From: JANQGH01 sp039177555
GTDB lineage: Bacteria > Pseudomonadota > Alphaproteobacteria > DSM-16000 > Inquilinaceae
DNA: 64,000 bases
Assembly: GCA_039177555.1 (NCBI GenBank)
Contig: JBCDFV010000013.1
Coordinates: forward strand, 1 to 64,000
Direction: 5' to 3'
The notes beneath the pieces were generated by a model. The model saw nothing but the letters and a program-made list of their open reading frames with translations, had not been told where the DNA came from and ran no database searches. Below, one piece after another: positions 16,093 through 25,837 of the stretch. The stretch's first letter is position 1; each line of letters opens with the position of its first letter. The translations under genes and the position numbers were made by a program.

Positions 16093-17153
16093 CCGCCGCC
16101 ACGCCCAACCAGCCGAAAGGCCTCTACGCCAAGCTGTTCGAGCCGAAGCGCCTGGGCATCATGGCGCCCGGCACCTCGGTGCTGGTCTATGCCGGCCTCC
16201 TGTTCTGGACCATCGTGGTGCTGTTCCCGCTTTACTGGCTGCTGGTCACCTCGTTCAAGCTGCCGATCGACGTGAATGAGGGGCCGCGCTACCTGCCCTT
16301 TGTCGACTACGAACCGTCCCTGCATGCCTGGGACTATCTGCTGGTCGAGGTCGGCGGCGACACGTTCCGGCCCTATGTTAACTCCGTGATCATCGCCGCG
16401 ATCAGCACGGTTCTGGCCGTGCTCGCCGGCTCGATGGCGGCCTACGCCCTTGCCCGCATCACCTACAAGCCGCGTTTTGCCAGCATTCTGTCCTTCGTGG
16501 TCGGCATCGTCGCCATGATTGTGCTGACCGTTGTCGCCGGCGTTCCCTGGTGGCTGTCGCTGATCGTCGGGCTGGCCATCTTCGCGCTGCTGGCCCGGAC
16601 CGTTGCGCGGCGGTTCAGCGCCAGGCTGGGCAATGGCGACATTCTGTTCTGGATGATCTCACAGCGTATTCTGCCGCCGGTGATCGTCGCGGTGCCGGTC
16701 TATGTGATGTTCCAGCGCATCGGCCTGTTGGACACCCATGTCGCCATGATCATCACCTACGCGACGGTGAACCTGCCGATCGTGGTATGGCTGATGCACG
16801 ACTTCTTCCTGTCGATCCCGCGCGATCTGGACGAAAGCGCGGAGATGGACGGGGCGACCAAGTTCCAGATCTTTTTCGACATCGTGCTGCCGCTGGCCAA
16901 GCCCGGCATTGCCGCGACCAGCCTGCTGGTTCTGGTGCTGGCCTGGAACGAATATCTGCTGGCGCTGTTCCTGTCCTCGGTCGACGCCCAGACCATGCCA
17001 CTGCTCGTGGCGGCGCAAAACGCGACGCGGGGCCCCCAATGGTGGTCCATGTCCGTGCTGATCCTGCTGATGATCATTCCCGTTGTCCTGATCGCCCTCG
17101 CCCTGCAGCGCTTCATCGCCAAGGGCCTGCTGGTCGGCGCCGTTAAAGGTTAA
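16089..17153 (+). CDS. Sugar ABC transporter permease (MalG/UgpE type)
   Basis: The 354-residue membrane protein starts at the ATGA overlap with the first permease (MTAATPNQPKGLYAK). It carries the MalG-type EAA loop DESAEMDGATKFQIFFDIVLP and about eight hydrophobic segments. Like its partner it is longer than the usual 270-290 residues because of an insert with two extra hydrophobic stretches (VVGIVAMIVLTVVAG and WWLSLIVGLAIFALLA). The open frame extends 288 bases further upstream, but that part is a shadow of the first permease gene. Confidence 0.88.
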   Translation: MTAATPNQPKGLYAKLFEPKRLGIMAPGTSVLVYAGLLFWTIVVLFPLYWLLVTSFKLPIDVNEGPRYLPFVDYEPSLHAWDYLLVEVGGDTFRPYVNSVIIAAISTVLAVLAGSMAAYALARITYKPRFASILSFVVGIVAMIVLTVVAGVPWWLSLIVGLAIFALLARTVARRFSARLGNGDILFWMISQRILPPVIVAVPVYVMFQRIGLLDTHVAMIITYATVNLPIVVWLMHDFFLSIPRDLDESAEMDGATKFQIFFDIVLPLAKPGIAATSLLVLVLAWNEYLLALFLSSVDAQTMPLLVAAQNATRGPQWWSMSVLILLMIIPVVLIALALQRFIAKGLLVGAVKG

Positions 17154-17157
17154 GGTT

Positions 17158-18225
<1,068 letters not shown>

Positions 18226-18233
18226 CACGCGCT

Positions 18234-18250
18234 CAGGTATCGCATACCTG
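18234..18250. terminator. Palindrome between convergent ABC-ATPase and mobA genes
   Basis: CAGGTAT (18234-18240) and ATACCTG (18244-18250) form a perfect 7-bp stem with a 3-base loop in the 47-base gap between two convergent genes. The position suggests a bidirectional terminator, but there is no T-tract on either strand, so function is uncertain. Confidence 0.4.
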
Positions 18251-18272
18251 CCAGCGGTGGCGTTATCGGCCG

Positions 18273-18890
18273 TCAGCCGGTCAAGAGGCGTTCGGCCGCG
18301 GCAAGATCGTCGGGCTTGTTGGCGTTGAAGAAGGGATCGGCCGGTGTGGCGTCGAAGTTGGCGGTCGCGAGCCGATAACGCGCGGTCCAGATATCGACCT
18401 TGCGCACGGCTTCGTCGACCAGGGCGGCGCGCAGCGCATCCCGCAACGCAATCGGCCAAAGGCCGACGACCGGATGGTTGCGGCCGTCGGACCGGGCGCA
18501 GGCCATGTCGGCACCCTGCTCAACCAGCACCTCCGCCAGTCTCGCGACCAAATCGAGCGGCACGAACGGGGCGTCGCACGGGAAGGACGCGACATGGGTC
18601 GCGCCGGGCACGGCGGCGGCCGCCCAGTCCAGCCCGGCCAGGACGCCGGCCAGCGGCCCAGGATTGTCGGCGATCGGGTCCGGCACCACGGGTAAGCGCC
18701 AATCGGCAAAGCGGCCGGCGTCGCCATTGGCATTGATCGCCAGATCCGTCACCTGCGGCTTGACCCTGGCAATGACGTGATCGAGCACGGGGCGCCCGCC
18801 GAGCAGGCGCAGCCCCTTGTCGCCGCCGCCCATGCGCCGGGCCAGGCCGCCGGCCAGCACAATGCCCGCGATGTAGTCACGCTCAATCAT
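18273..18890 (-). CDS. mobA: Molybdenum cofactor guanylyltransferase
   Basis: MobA transfers GMP to molybdopterin to make the guanine dinucleotide cofactor (bis-MGD) required by the formate dehydrogenase encoded at 7.3 kb. The 205-residue protein has the nucleotide-binding start IVLAGGLARRMGGGDKG, the metal-binding ASFPCDAPFVP and the C-terminal FFNANKPDDL typical of MobA. Its start codon overlaps the fdhD stop by four bases (ATGA), so the two are translationally coupled. Confidence 0.93.
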   Translation of the reverse strand: MIERDYIAGIVLAGGLARRMGGGDKGLRLLGGRPVLDHVIARVKPQVTDLAINANGDAGRFADWRLPVVPDPIADNPGPLAGVLAGLDWAAAAVPGATHVASFPCDAPFVPLDLVARLAEVLVEQGADMACARSDGRNHPVVGLWPIALRDALRAALVDEAVRKVDIWTARYRLATANFDATPADPFFNANKPDDLAAAERLLTG

Positions 18891-19807
18891 GTCCGCGCCT
18901 CCGCGTCCTGGTCTTCAGCCGATTTGCGGCGGTGGCGCCGGTCTTCCTCCGGCACCTGGTTGGGATCGGCGTCGTAGACGAGGCGGTCGAGGCCGGAAAG
19001 CGCGACGAACCGCTTGCCCTTCGCACGGCCGATCAAGGTCAGCCCCGCGCGCCGGGCCAGTTCGACGCCCCAGGCGGTAAAGCCGGAGCGCGAGATAAGG
19101 ATCGGAATGCCCATCTGCACGGTCTTGATCACCATCTCGCTGGTCAACCGACCGGTGGTGTAGAGGATCTTGTCCGCCGTGCCAATTCCGTTCACGTGCA
19201 GATAGCCGCGGATCTTGTCGACGGCATTGTGACGGCCGACATCTTCCATATAGATCAACGGCTTGTCCCGATGGCACAGCACGCAGCCATGGATGGCACC
19301 GGCGGCCAGGTAGAGGCTGGGCGTCAGGTTGATGGCCTTGCTGAGGGCGTAGATCCAACTGGTTTGCAAGCGCGCGTCGGCCGGCAGTACCGTCTCGTCG
19401 AAACTTTCCATGATGTCGCCGAAGACGGTGCCCTGGGCGCAGCCCGACGTGGTCGTCTTCTTGCGCAGCTTTTCCTCAAAATCGGTCTGGCGGGCGGTTC
19501 GCACGACCACCACCTCGATGTCGTCGTCATACTCCACGCCCAGAATCTCGTCGTCGTCGCGCAGCATGTTCTGGTTCAGCAGGTAGCCGACGGCCAAGTC
19601 GTCCGGCCGGTCGCCGATCGTCATCACCGTGACGATCTCCTGGCCGTTCAGGAACAGGGTCAGCGGCCGTTCCTCGACCACGGCGATGTCGACGCTGGCG
19701 CCGTCATGATCCTGGCCGGCCAGGCGGCGCGTCAGATGGGGATCGTCCGGCGCCGGCCGTACCAGCCAATTCTCGTCCGTTTTCTGCGTGTCCACGCTAT
19801 CGGGCAT
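18887..19807 (-). CDS. fdhD: Formate dehydrogenase accessory sulfurtransferase
   Basis: FdhD moves sulfur from a cysteine desulfurase to the molybdenum cofactor and is needed for active formate dehydrogenase. The 306-residue protein shows DDLAVGYLLNQ, the active-site loop SGCAQGTVFGD (C123) and the C-terminal MEDVGRHNAVDK and GRLTSEMVIK motifs. The active loop has one cysteine, not the Cys-x-x-Cys pair of Escherichia coli; the SGCxxG form is, as I recall, common elsewhere. GGAGTGAG lies upstream of the ATG. It is divergent from moaA. Confidence 0.93.
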   Translation of the reverse strand: MPDSVDTQKTDENWLVRPAPDDPHLTRRLAGQDHDGASVDIAVVEERPLTLFLNGQEIVTVMTIGDRPDDLAVGYLLNQNMLRDDDEILGVEYDDDIEVVVVRTARQTDFEEKLRKKTTTSGCAQGTVFGDIMESFDETVLPADARLQTSWIYALSKAINLTPSLYLAAGAIHGCVLCHRDKPLIYMEDVGRHNAVDKIRGYLHVNGIGTADKILYTTGRLTSEMVIKTVQMGIPILISRSGFTAWGVELARRAGLTLIGRAKGKRFVALSGLDRLVYDADPNQVPEEDRRHRRKSAEDQDAEART

Positions 19808-19973
19808 GCCCAGCTCTCACTCCGGTGCTTCAATGAGTGTCGTGTGCGCGATCGGCCCGTTCAAGCGCCGTATTCGCAGATCGTCGAATAACCGCAAAGA
19901 CTTCAGGGGCGACGAACGGCGTTGGAGACCCTATCTTAGGTTGATGAAACACCGTCAAGCGCGAGACTAGACG

Positions 19974-21008
19974 ATGGATGGGATGCCGGCGTTTTCGACC
20001 CAAACGGCCCCCTTGATCGACCCGTTCGGCCGGGCGATCACCTATCTGCGCGTGTCCGTCACCGACCGCTGCGACTTCCGCTGTGTCTATTGCATGGCGG
20101 AGAACATGACGTTTCTGCCCAAGGCCGAGCTGCTGACCTTGGAGGAGTTGGATCGGCTGTGCTCGGCCTTCATTCGCCAAGGCGTGCGCAAGCTGCGGCT
20201 GACTGGCGGCGAGCCGCTGGTTCGGCGCAACATCATGTCGCTGATCGAAAGCCTGTCGCGCCATCTCAAAACCGGCGCGCTGGATGAGCTGACGCTGACC
20301 ACCAATGGCAGCCAGCTTGCCCGTTTTGCCGACAAGCTGGCCGAATACGGTGTCAAAAGGATCAATGTTTCGCTGGACACGCTGGACCCGGACAAGTTCC
20401 TGGAACTGACCCGCTGGGGCAAGTTCGACAAGGTGATGGACGGGCTGGCGGCGGCCAAGGCGGCGGGTCTGGCGATCAAGATCAACGCCGTCGCGCTGCG
20501 CGGCGTGAATGACGACGAGACCGACCGGCTGATCGCCTGGTGCGGGCGCGAGGGGTACGACCTGACCTTCATCGAGGTCATGCCGATGGGCGATATCGGC
20601 GGCGAGACGCGGGTCGATCAATACCTGCCCTTGTCGGTGCTGCGCGCCGATATCGAAAAGCGCTGGACGCTGACGGATCTGGACTATTCGACCGGTGGTC
20701 CGGCCCGCTATGTGCGGGTGGCGGAGACCGGACGGCGCATCGGCTTCATCACGCCGATGACCCATAATTTCTGCGAAAGCTGCAACCGGGTGCGGCTGAC
20801 CTGCACCGGCACGTTGTATATGTGCCTGGGCCAGGAAGACGCAGCCGACCTGCGCGCGCCCTTGCGCGCCTCGCCAGATGACGACGGCCCGCTTTACGAG
20901 GCGATCGAACGGGCCATCGGCCGCAAGCCCAAGGGACACGATTTCGTGATCGATCGGCGGCGACGCCAGCCGGCTGTCGGCCGGCATATGAGCGTGACGG
21001 GGGGGTAG
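19974..21008 (+). CDS. moaA: GTP 3',8-cyclase (molybdenum cofactor biosynthesis)
   Basis: MoaA is the radical-SAM enzyme for the first step of molybdopterin synthesis. The 344-residue protein has the N-terminal cluster motif CDFRCVYC (TDRCDFRCVYCMAEN), the TGGEPL SAM motif, and the C-terminal second cluster FCESCNRVRLTCTG (CxxC then a further Cys) that binds GTP. It ends in the functional Gly-Gly (MSVTGG). Divergent from fdhD with a 166-base gap. moaC, moaD, moaE and moeA are not in the window. An ATG nine bases downstream of the chosen start is also possible. Confidence 0.94.
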   Translation: MDGMPAFSTQTAPLIDPFGRAITYLRVSVTDRCDFRCVYCMAENMTFLPKAELLTLEELDRLCSAFIRQGVRKLRLTGGEPLVRRNIMSLIESLSRHLKTGALDELTLTTNGSQLARFADKLAEYGVKRINVSLDTLDPDKFLELTRWGKFDKVMDGLAAAKAAGLAIKINAVALRGVNDDETDRLIAWCGREGYDLTFIEVMPMGDIGGETRVDQYLPLSVLRADIEKRWTLTDLDYSTGGPARYVRVAETGRRIGFITPMTHNFCESCNRVRLTCTGTLYMCLGQEDAADLRAPLRASPDDDGPLYEAIERAIGRKPKGHDFVIDRRRRQPAVGRHMSVTGG

Positions 21009-21012
21009 CTCG

Positions 21013-21801
21013 ATGACCGGCCTTCGCGGCATGGCGGCCGTCATGCTGCTCGCCGCTCTGGTCATGGTGGCAAGGGCCGCAAGCGCCGGCGATGCCGCAA
21101 ATCTGCACCTGATCGGGTTCTCGCAAGACGACCGCTATTTCGCCTTCGTCCAATACGGCCAGACCGACGGGCTGGGCGCCGGCTATGCCGACCTGTTCGT
21201 GATCGACAACAGCGACAATAGCTGGGCCGGCGGCTCGCCGGTGCGCGTGTTGATGGACGAGGCCACCGTCCACCAGATGGAGCAGGACGGATCGCTGGAC
21301 GACGCGGCGACCATCGCCCTCGATCAGGTTTTGGACGACGGCGCAAACGTCCTGGCGCGGTACGGTATCAGCGGCGATCGGCCGGGCATCACCTTGGCGA
21401 CCCGAACGCTGTACGACATGGCGCCGGCCGACCAGCTACACTTCACGGTCCGGCCGCTTTCGCCGGTGCGACCGAGCGAGCCGGCGCTGCAGATCGGCCT
21501 GAGCCAGCGTGCTTACGACGGCGCGGTCGAGGCGTGCGTGTTCGATTATGACAAACCGATGCTCTACGCCCTGACGCTGAGCACGCAAGACGACCAGGTC
21601 GTGCTCAGCGACAGCGACACGATCCCGGCCAGCCGTGGCTGCCCGCTGGGCTATCGCCTGCATTCGGTCATCGTGTCGCCCTACGGCACCGGACAGACCG
21701 CCCTCGTCGTCTTGACCGCCATGACGCAGCCCGGCTTCGAAGGCCCCGACCATCGGTTCCTCGCCGACGGCGCAATGCTGGACAGTCTCTGGGCCTTCTG
21801 A
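21013..21801 (+). CDS. DUF2259 predicted secreted protein
   Basis: The 262-residue protein has a cleavable signal peptide (MAAVMLLAALVMVARAASAG, cleaved near residue 25) and a mature part opening with LHLIGFSQDDRYFAFVQYGQTDG and an ADLFVIDNSDNSWAGG segment, matching DUF2259, periplasmic proteins of unknown function with a beta-propeller-like start. It begins four bases after the moaA stop behind GGGGGTAG, so it is likely co-transcribed with moaA. No catalytic residues can be assigned. Confidence 0.75.
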   Translation: MTGLRGMAAVMLLAALVMVARAASAGDAANLHLIGFSQDDRYFAFVQYGQTDGLGAGYADLFVIDNSDNSWAGGSPVRVLMDEATVHQMEQDGSLDDAATIALDQVLDDGANVLARYGISGDRPGITLATRTLYDMAPADQLHFTVRPLSPVRPSEPALQIGLSQRAYDGAVEACVFDYDKPMLYALTLSTQDDQVVLSDSDTIPASRGCPLGYRLHSVIVSPYGTGQTALVVLTAMTQPGFEGPDHRFLADGAMLDSLWAF

Positions 21802-21830
21802 TCGGCCTGCCTTAGGCGGCAGCGCCCCCA

Positions 21831-22379
21831 TCAGTTCTGTCGCGGCTCGAAGATGATCTGGTGGGTGTAGGTCCGGCCATCGCTGATCGTCAGCTGTTCA
21901 AAACCCATCAGCACCAGGAGATCGAGGAAGGTGTAGAAATCCTCCACCCGGTTGTCGACGAAGACCGGCGACACGCGGGCGATCGAGGTCAACTGCGCCA
22001 GGTAGGCGCGGGCCTGGTAGAGCGAGCCGATGACGCCGTCCGTGGTGGCGACGATCAGCATCTTCTCCGCATCCGTGCCCTTGGCGAAGACCGCGACGGG
22101 CGGGAAGTACGACTGCTCATATTGCTGTTGGGTAAAGCCGATGACGAAGCCCAAACGCCGCTGCCTGTCGCTGTCCGGCAAGGACGGGGCGCGCGCGATA
22201 TAGGTCTCCCGGGTGGTCACTTCCGGGTAGTAGTAGAGTTCGTGCCGGTCGCTGGCTTCCTGGTCTTCGAACGGCTGCTCGGCGGTCTGGTCTGACGTCT
22301 GGTCTTGGGCGACGCTGGACAGACCGCCAAGCGCCAACGAGGCCAGCAGGATCAACACAACATGTTTGGCAACGCGCAC
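21831..22379 (-). CDS. Conserved periplasmic protein of unknown function
   Basis: The 182-residue product has a signal peptide (residues 1-24, cleaved near SSVAQ) and a mature domain with ELYYYPEVTTRETYIARA, SDRQRRLGFVIGFTQQQ and a C-terminal DGRTYTHQIIFE. I recognise it as an alphaproteobacterial periplasmic family that is sometimes labelled as a molybdopterin-guanine dinucleotide biosynthesis protein, probably wrongly, because it has no nucleotide-binding motif. It is convergent with the DUF2259 gene and divergent from nadK. The function is unknown. Confidence 0.65.
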   Translation of the reverse strand: MRVAKHVVLILLASLALGGLSSVAQDQTSDQTAEQPFEDQEASDRHELYYYPEVTTRETYIARAPSLPDSDRQRRLGFVIGFTQQQYEQSYFPPVAVFAKGTDAEKMLIVATTDGVIGSLYQARAYLAQLTSIARVSPVFVDNRVEDFYTFLDLLVLMGFEQLTISDGRTYTHQIIFEPRQN

Positions 22380-22526
22380 GTCTCATCTCCTCTTGGGGGC
22401 AAGCGCAAGGGTTTGTCGCGGCCATAGTGGCACAAAGCGCGCCCAAGCGCGCACAAGCATTGAAGCGGTTGGCCGAAGCCAACATCGCATATCTCAGCGC
22501 CGGAAACTCGTATAAGGTCCTGCCTC

Positions 22527-23342
22527 ATGGACGACCTAGCCAATCCGAAGGCGGCCAAACGCGTGTCAGCCGGGAACGCGCCGGATCGTGTCGCCTTCGT
22601 GGCCGCGGACACCGATGAGGCGCGGGCAGCCAAGGCGCAACTGATCGACCAGTACGGCGACATCCAACCGGACGATGCCAACATCGTCGTCGCGCTGGGC
22701 GGCGATGGCCATATGCTGGAAACGCTGCACCGCTTCATGGACCGCGACCTGCCGATTTACGGCATGAATTGCGGCTCCGTCGGCTTTCTCTTGAACCCGT
22801 TCGAGAAGGACGGCTTGCCGAAACGGCTGGCCAGGGCGCAGCAGTTCAAGCTGCATCCCTTGCAGATGCGCACCACCGACGTGAACGGCGCCCAGGACAC
22901 GGCGCGGGCGTTCAACGAAGTGTCGCTGCTGCGGGAAACCCGCCAGACGGCCAAGCTACGCATCTCGATCGACGGGGTGGAGCGGCTGACGGAACTGATT
23001 TGCGACGGTGTCCTGGTCTGCACGCCCGCCGGCAGCACGGCCTACAATCTGTCGGCCCACGGCCCGATCATCCCGCTGGCCGCCGGCGTGCTGGCGCTGA
23101 CGCCGATCAGCGCCTTTCGCCCACGGCGCTGGCGGGGCGCCCTGGTGCCGCACACGGCGACCGTCAGCTTTGACGTGCTAGAGGCAGAGAAGCGGCCGGT
23201 CAGTGCCGTCGCCGATTACACGGAGGTGCGCGACGTGGCCCGGGTCGAGGTCAGCGAGGACCGCAGCACGGTCCTGACCCTGCTGTTCGATCCGGAACAG
23301 AATCTCGAAGAGCGGATTCTAAAGGAACAGTTTGAAACCTGA
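22527..23342 (+). CDS. nadK: NAD kinase
   Basis: NadK phosphorylates NAD+ to NADP+. The 271-residue protein carries the invariant GGDG motif (residues 58-61, VVALGGDGHML), NCGSVGFLLN, the NE pair in AFNEVSLLRE and the substrate loop CTPAGSTAYNLSAHGPI. Length and order of motifs match bacterial NAD kinases of the alphaproteobacterial type. Two hairpins lie just downstream. Confidence 0.95.
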   Translation: MDDLANPKAAKRVSAGNAPDRVAFVAADTDEARAAKAQLIDQYGDIQPDDANIVVALGGDGHMLETLHRFMDRDLPIYGMNCGSVGFLLNPFEKDGLPKRLARAQQFKLHPLQMRTTDVNGAQDTARAFNEVSLLRETRQTAKLRISIDGVERLTELICDGVLVCTPAGSTAYNLSAHGPIIPLAAGVLALTPISAFRPRRWRGALVPHTATVSFDVLEAEKRPVSAVADYTEVRDVARVEVSEDRSTVLTLLFDPEQNLEERILKEQFET

Positions 23343-23357
23343 GCGCGGCAGGCAGCC

Positions 23358-23440
23358 ATCCCACCCCGACGGCGGGAGGCCATTCGCCGCCGAGATGGGA
23401 TAGCAAGCCCTGCCGCTGGTACCCCCTACCAGGGGCAGGG
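23358..23440. repeat. Two adjacent inverted repeats downstream of nadK
   Basis: First element: ATCCCA (23358-23363) with TGGGAT (23396-23401), enclosing CGGCGG (23370-23375) with CCGCCG (23387-23392). Second element: CCCTGCC-G-CTGGTA (23408-23421) with TACCAG-G-GGCAGGG, a 13-bp stem with one mismatch around CCCC, ending at 23440. Both sit between nadK and the 3' end of the convergent kinase gene. They may act as terminators or be an interspersed palindromic repeat. The remaining 200 bases up to 23640 contain nothing I can identify. Confidence 0.55.
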
Positions 23441-23640
23441 CGGCGATACCGGCCTTGCTCGGGATGCTGGTTCAGGTTCCAGCGTATCGGCGCGGTACCG
23501 ACATCGAATGCTCTTGGTACGGCGGTTCGATCCATCGCCTTACCGCGGTCACCATGGACCGACGCCCGTCAACGGCCCGTCAATGGCTTGGTCGGCAAGG
23601 GGTTATCGGGATCGAACGCCGGGTTTCGCCATGCGGCAGG

Positions 23641-24747
23641 CTACCGTGCGGCGGTAGCGCTGCCCTCTTCCCAGTCCGCCAATGCCGCGAGGGCCCGCCT
23701 CAATTGCGCCTCCCAAAGCCAGCGCATGCTGTCCAGCGTGGCGGGATCGGCGCCCCATTCGACGGCGACGAGCACCGCGTGGACGAGGCAGGCGCGCCAG
23801 TCGTCGATGAGCACGTCCCAGGCGTAGTCGGTCACGCCGTCGGCGAGAAGCGTGGCGTGATAACCCCGCAGCAATGCGCGTTCGCGGGCGCGCCGCGCGT
23901 CGACGGACCAGTAGGGCACGCTTGCCAGCACGAGGTCCGAAGCGCCGAGCCACAGACGCAACGACCAGTCAAAGGGCTGACGATCGATCAGGAACAGCGG
24001 CTGGCGGTTGCCTTGATCGTCGGAGGTGCGGGGCGTCAGCACATTGGTCGGGTTTGGGTCGCCATGGACCAACGTCAGGCCGTCCCCCTGCGTCGCGCGG
24101 GCACGCAAGCGGGCGACATCCTGGTCAAACACACGCAGCAGCCGCTTGCGGCCGGCGGCATCGATCGCATCGCCGAGCGCGTCCAAAACCGGTGCAAGCC
24201 CCGACGAGACGTGCCCGAGACATCGATCGACATCGGCGTCCAGGTCGTGCGGACCTTCCGGATCGGCATCCACCCCCCACCGATGGGCGTGAAGGCTGCC
24301 GATCGCGCGGCCGAGGGACGCCGCATGCGCGCCGGTCGGCTCGATCAGCTTGTTGTCAGTAAATTCCGTGCCCAGATCGGCCAGCAGCAGCGCATAGCCC
24401 TCGCCGATGCTGTCGGCCATGGCGATGTCGCGCCGCCCGACCGCGGCATAGCAGGGTACGATCGGCGCCTCGGACCGGCGCTCGTAGTCGCGCGTGTAGT
24501 AGGCAATTTCCGACTTGCCAAGAAATCCGTGGCCAGCAGGGCAGAGCTTCAGAAACAATGTCTGCGGCAGGCGCATCGGGGCTGACGGGCCGGCGAGGTG
24601 CAGCCGGGCGACGCTGCTGTTTTCCGCCCTGAGAGGCTCGACGCGCAGGCCGGTTATCGCCGACGCATCGTGACCGTGGCGGCGCAACATGCCGACCACC
24701 CAATCGGCGTCGATCGCCTCGAGGTTTTTCGGCACCTCCTCAGACAC
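23641..24747 (-). CDS. Aminoglycoside-phosphotransferase/ecdysteroid-kinase-like protein
   Basis: The protein kinase-like fold is shown by LTLVHGDPNPTNVL (catalytic Asp and metal Asn) and FLIDRQPFDW (the metal-binding Asp). The N-lobe lysine is probably in TLFLKLCP. I place the start at the GTG at 24747, with GGAG six bases upstream, giving about 368 residues. The frame runs on to an ATG at 24849, but that extension is arginine-rich and overlaps the LysR gene. The family phosphorylates small hydroxylated molecules; no substrate can be assigned. It is downstream of the LysR gene on the same strand. Confidence 0.75.
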   Translation of the reverse strand: MSEEVPKNLEAIDADWVVGMLRRHGHDASAITGLRVEPLRAENSSVARLHLAGPSAPMRLPQTLFLKLCPAGHGFLGKSEIAYYTRDYERRSEAPIVPCYAAVGRRDIAMADSIGEGYALLLADLGTEFTDNKLIEPTGAHAASLGRAIGSLHAHRWGVDADPEGPHDLDADVDRCLGHVSSGLAPVLDALGDAIDAAGRKRLLRVFDQDVARLRARATQGDGLTLVHGDPNPTNVLTPRTSDDQGNRQPLFLIDRQPFDWSLRLWLGASDLVLASVPYWSVDARRARERALLRGYHATLLADGVTDYAWDVLIDDWRACLVHAVLVAVEWGADPATLDSMRWLWEAQLRRALAALADWEEGSATAAR

Positions 24748-24817
24748 TACGCGCTCCAGGTCTTTGCGGGGGATGGGTTTACGTCGGCGGCAAATTGCAG
24801 CGATCCGACGATCGCGA

Positions 24818-25726
24818 TCAAGCCCGAATCCAGGCAGGGGATCCGCCAATTTTCGCCAACAGGAAGTCGATAAACGTCCGAACCTTGGCCGTCAGAACGT
24901 TGGACTTCGGATAGACGAGCCAGAGCACGGATCGATCGTCGACCTCGAAGTCCGGCAAGACACGAACCAATGTCCCATCGGTGATTTCCCGGTGCACACT
25001 CCAAAGCGAGTTGGTCGAGATGCCGGCCCCCGCGATGGTCGCAACCTTCTGGCTCAAGCCATCATCCAGAACCAGGCGGCATCCGGCCAGGCGCGGATCG
25101 AAGACGCCTTTGGCTCCGTCGCGGCCGATCAGCCGTTTGGGTGACGCATCCTTGAAGGCAATCAGACGGTGGGCCGACAGATCGTCCGGGTGTCGCGGTT
25201 TGCCGTGTTGATCGAGATAGCCGGGCGCGGCGCACAGGATGCGGGTGTCATCGGCCAGTTTGCGGCCCTTGAGGCTGGTGTCCTCAAGCGGCGTGTTGCG
25301 CAAGGCCAGGTCGAAACTGCCCTCGATCAGGTCGAACCGGGTATCGGACAGCCGCAGATCGAGGCTGATACCCGGATGCCGCTCCAAAAACTCCGGCAAC
25401 AACGGGGCGATGTAAAGCTGGGCAAAGGTGCTTGGCGCCGCGAATCGCAAGGTGCCGGTCACGGTCGGGCTTTCCAGGCCCAAGGCGGCACGGGCCGCCG
25501 TTTCCTGGGCCAGCATTTCCCTGGCGAACGGCAGAAACTCCGCCCCTTCCAGGGACAGGGCCACCTTGCGGGTCGAGCGGTGCAGTAAGTCCGCGCCCAG
25601 GCCCTTTTCGAGCTTTGCGAGCCGGGCGCTGGCAACGGCCGGTGCCATGCCAAGCGCCCGCCCGGCGGCGCTGATATTCAGCTTTTCCGCAGCGAGAACG
25701 AACAGGCGAACACTGTCGGTATCCAT
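24818..25726 (-). CDS. LysR-family transcriptional regulator
   Basis: The 302-residue protein has an N-terminal winged helix (residues 3-60, with LNISAAGRALGMAPAVASARLAKLE) and a periplasmic-binding-like effector domain starting at GTLRFAAPSTFAQLYIAPLLPEFL. It is divergent from the CmcJ-type gene with a 111-base, visibly AT-richer gap, the classical arrangement for a LysR regulator and its target operon. The effector is unknown. Confidence 0.9.
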   Translation of the reverse strand: MDTDSVRLFVLAAEKLNISAAGRALGMAPAVASARLAKLEKGLGADLLHRSTRKVALSLEGAEFLPFAREMLAQETAARAALGLESPTVTGTLRFAAPSTFAQLYIAPLLPEFLERHPGISLDLRLSDTRFDLIEGSFDLALRNTPLEDTSLKGRKLADDTRILCAAPGYLDQHGKPRHPDDLSAHRLIAFKDASPKRLIGRDGAKGVFDPRLAGCRLVLDDGLSQKVATIAGAGISTNSLWSVHREITDGTLVRVLPDFEVDDRSVLWLVYPKSNVLTAKVRTFIDFLLAKIGGSPAWIRA

Positions 25727-25837
25727 CCAATTATATCCAAAAACCGATTACTGAACTGCAAAATCTGCCGTTTATGTTCAATACAGCAGTCATAAATTGG
25801 CATCAACCGTTCAAGAAGATATCAATTGAGACCCGAC
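25727..25837. promoter_or_regulatory. AT-rich divergent promoter region of the LysR/redox cluster
   Basis: This 111-base gap is clearly lower in GC than its flanks. It contains an inverted pair TGAAC (25752-25756) and GTTCA (25776-25780) separated by 19 bases, and other short A/T-rich half-sites. It most likely holds both promoters and the LysR binding site, though no T-N11-A site stands out uniquely. Confidence 0.45.

Noticed and set aside
23510..23545. GGTTCGATCC resembling a tRNA T-arm
   Set aside because: No acceptor stem, D-arm or anticodon arm can be formed around it on either strand.
24748..24849. N-terminal extension of the kinase-like protein into the LysR gene
   Set aside because: Arginine-rich, overlaps the LysR 3' end, and a GTG with GGAG spacing exists at 24747.
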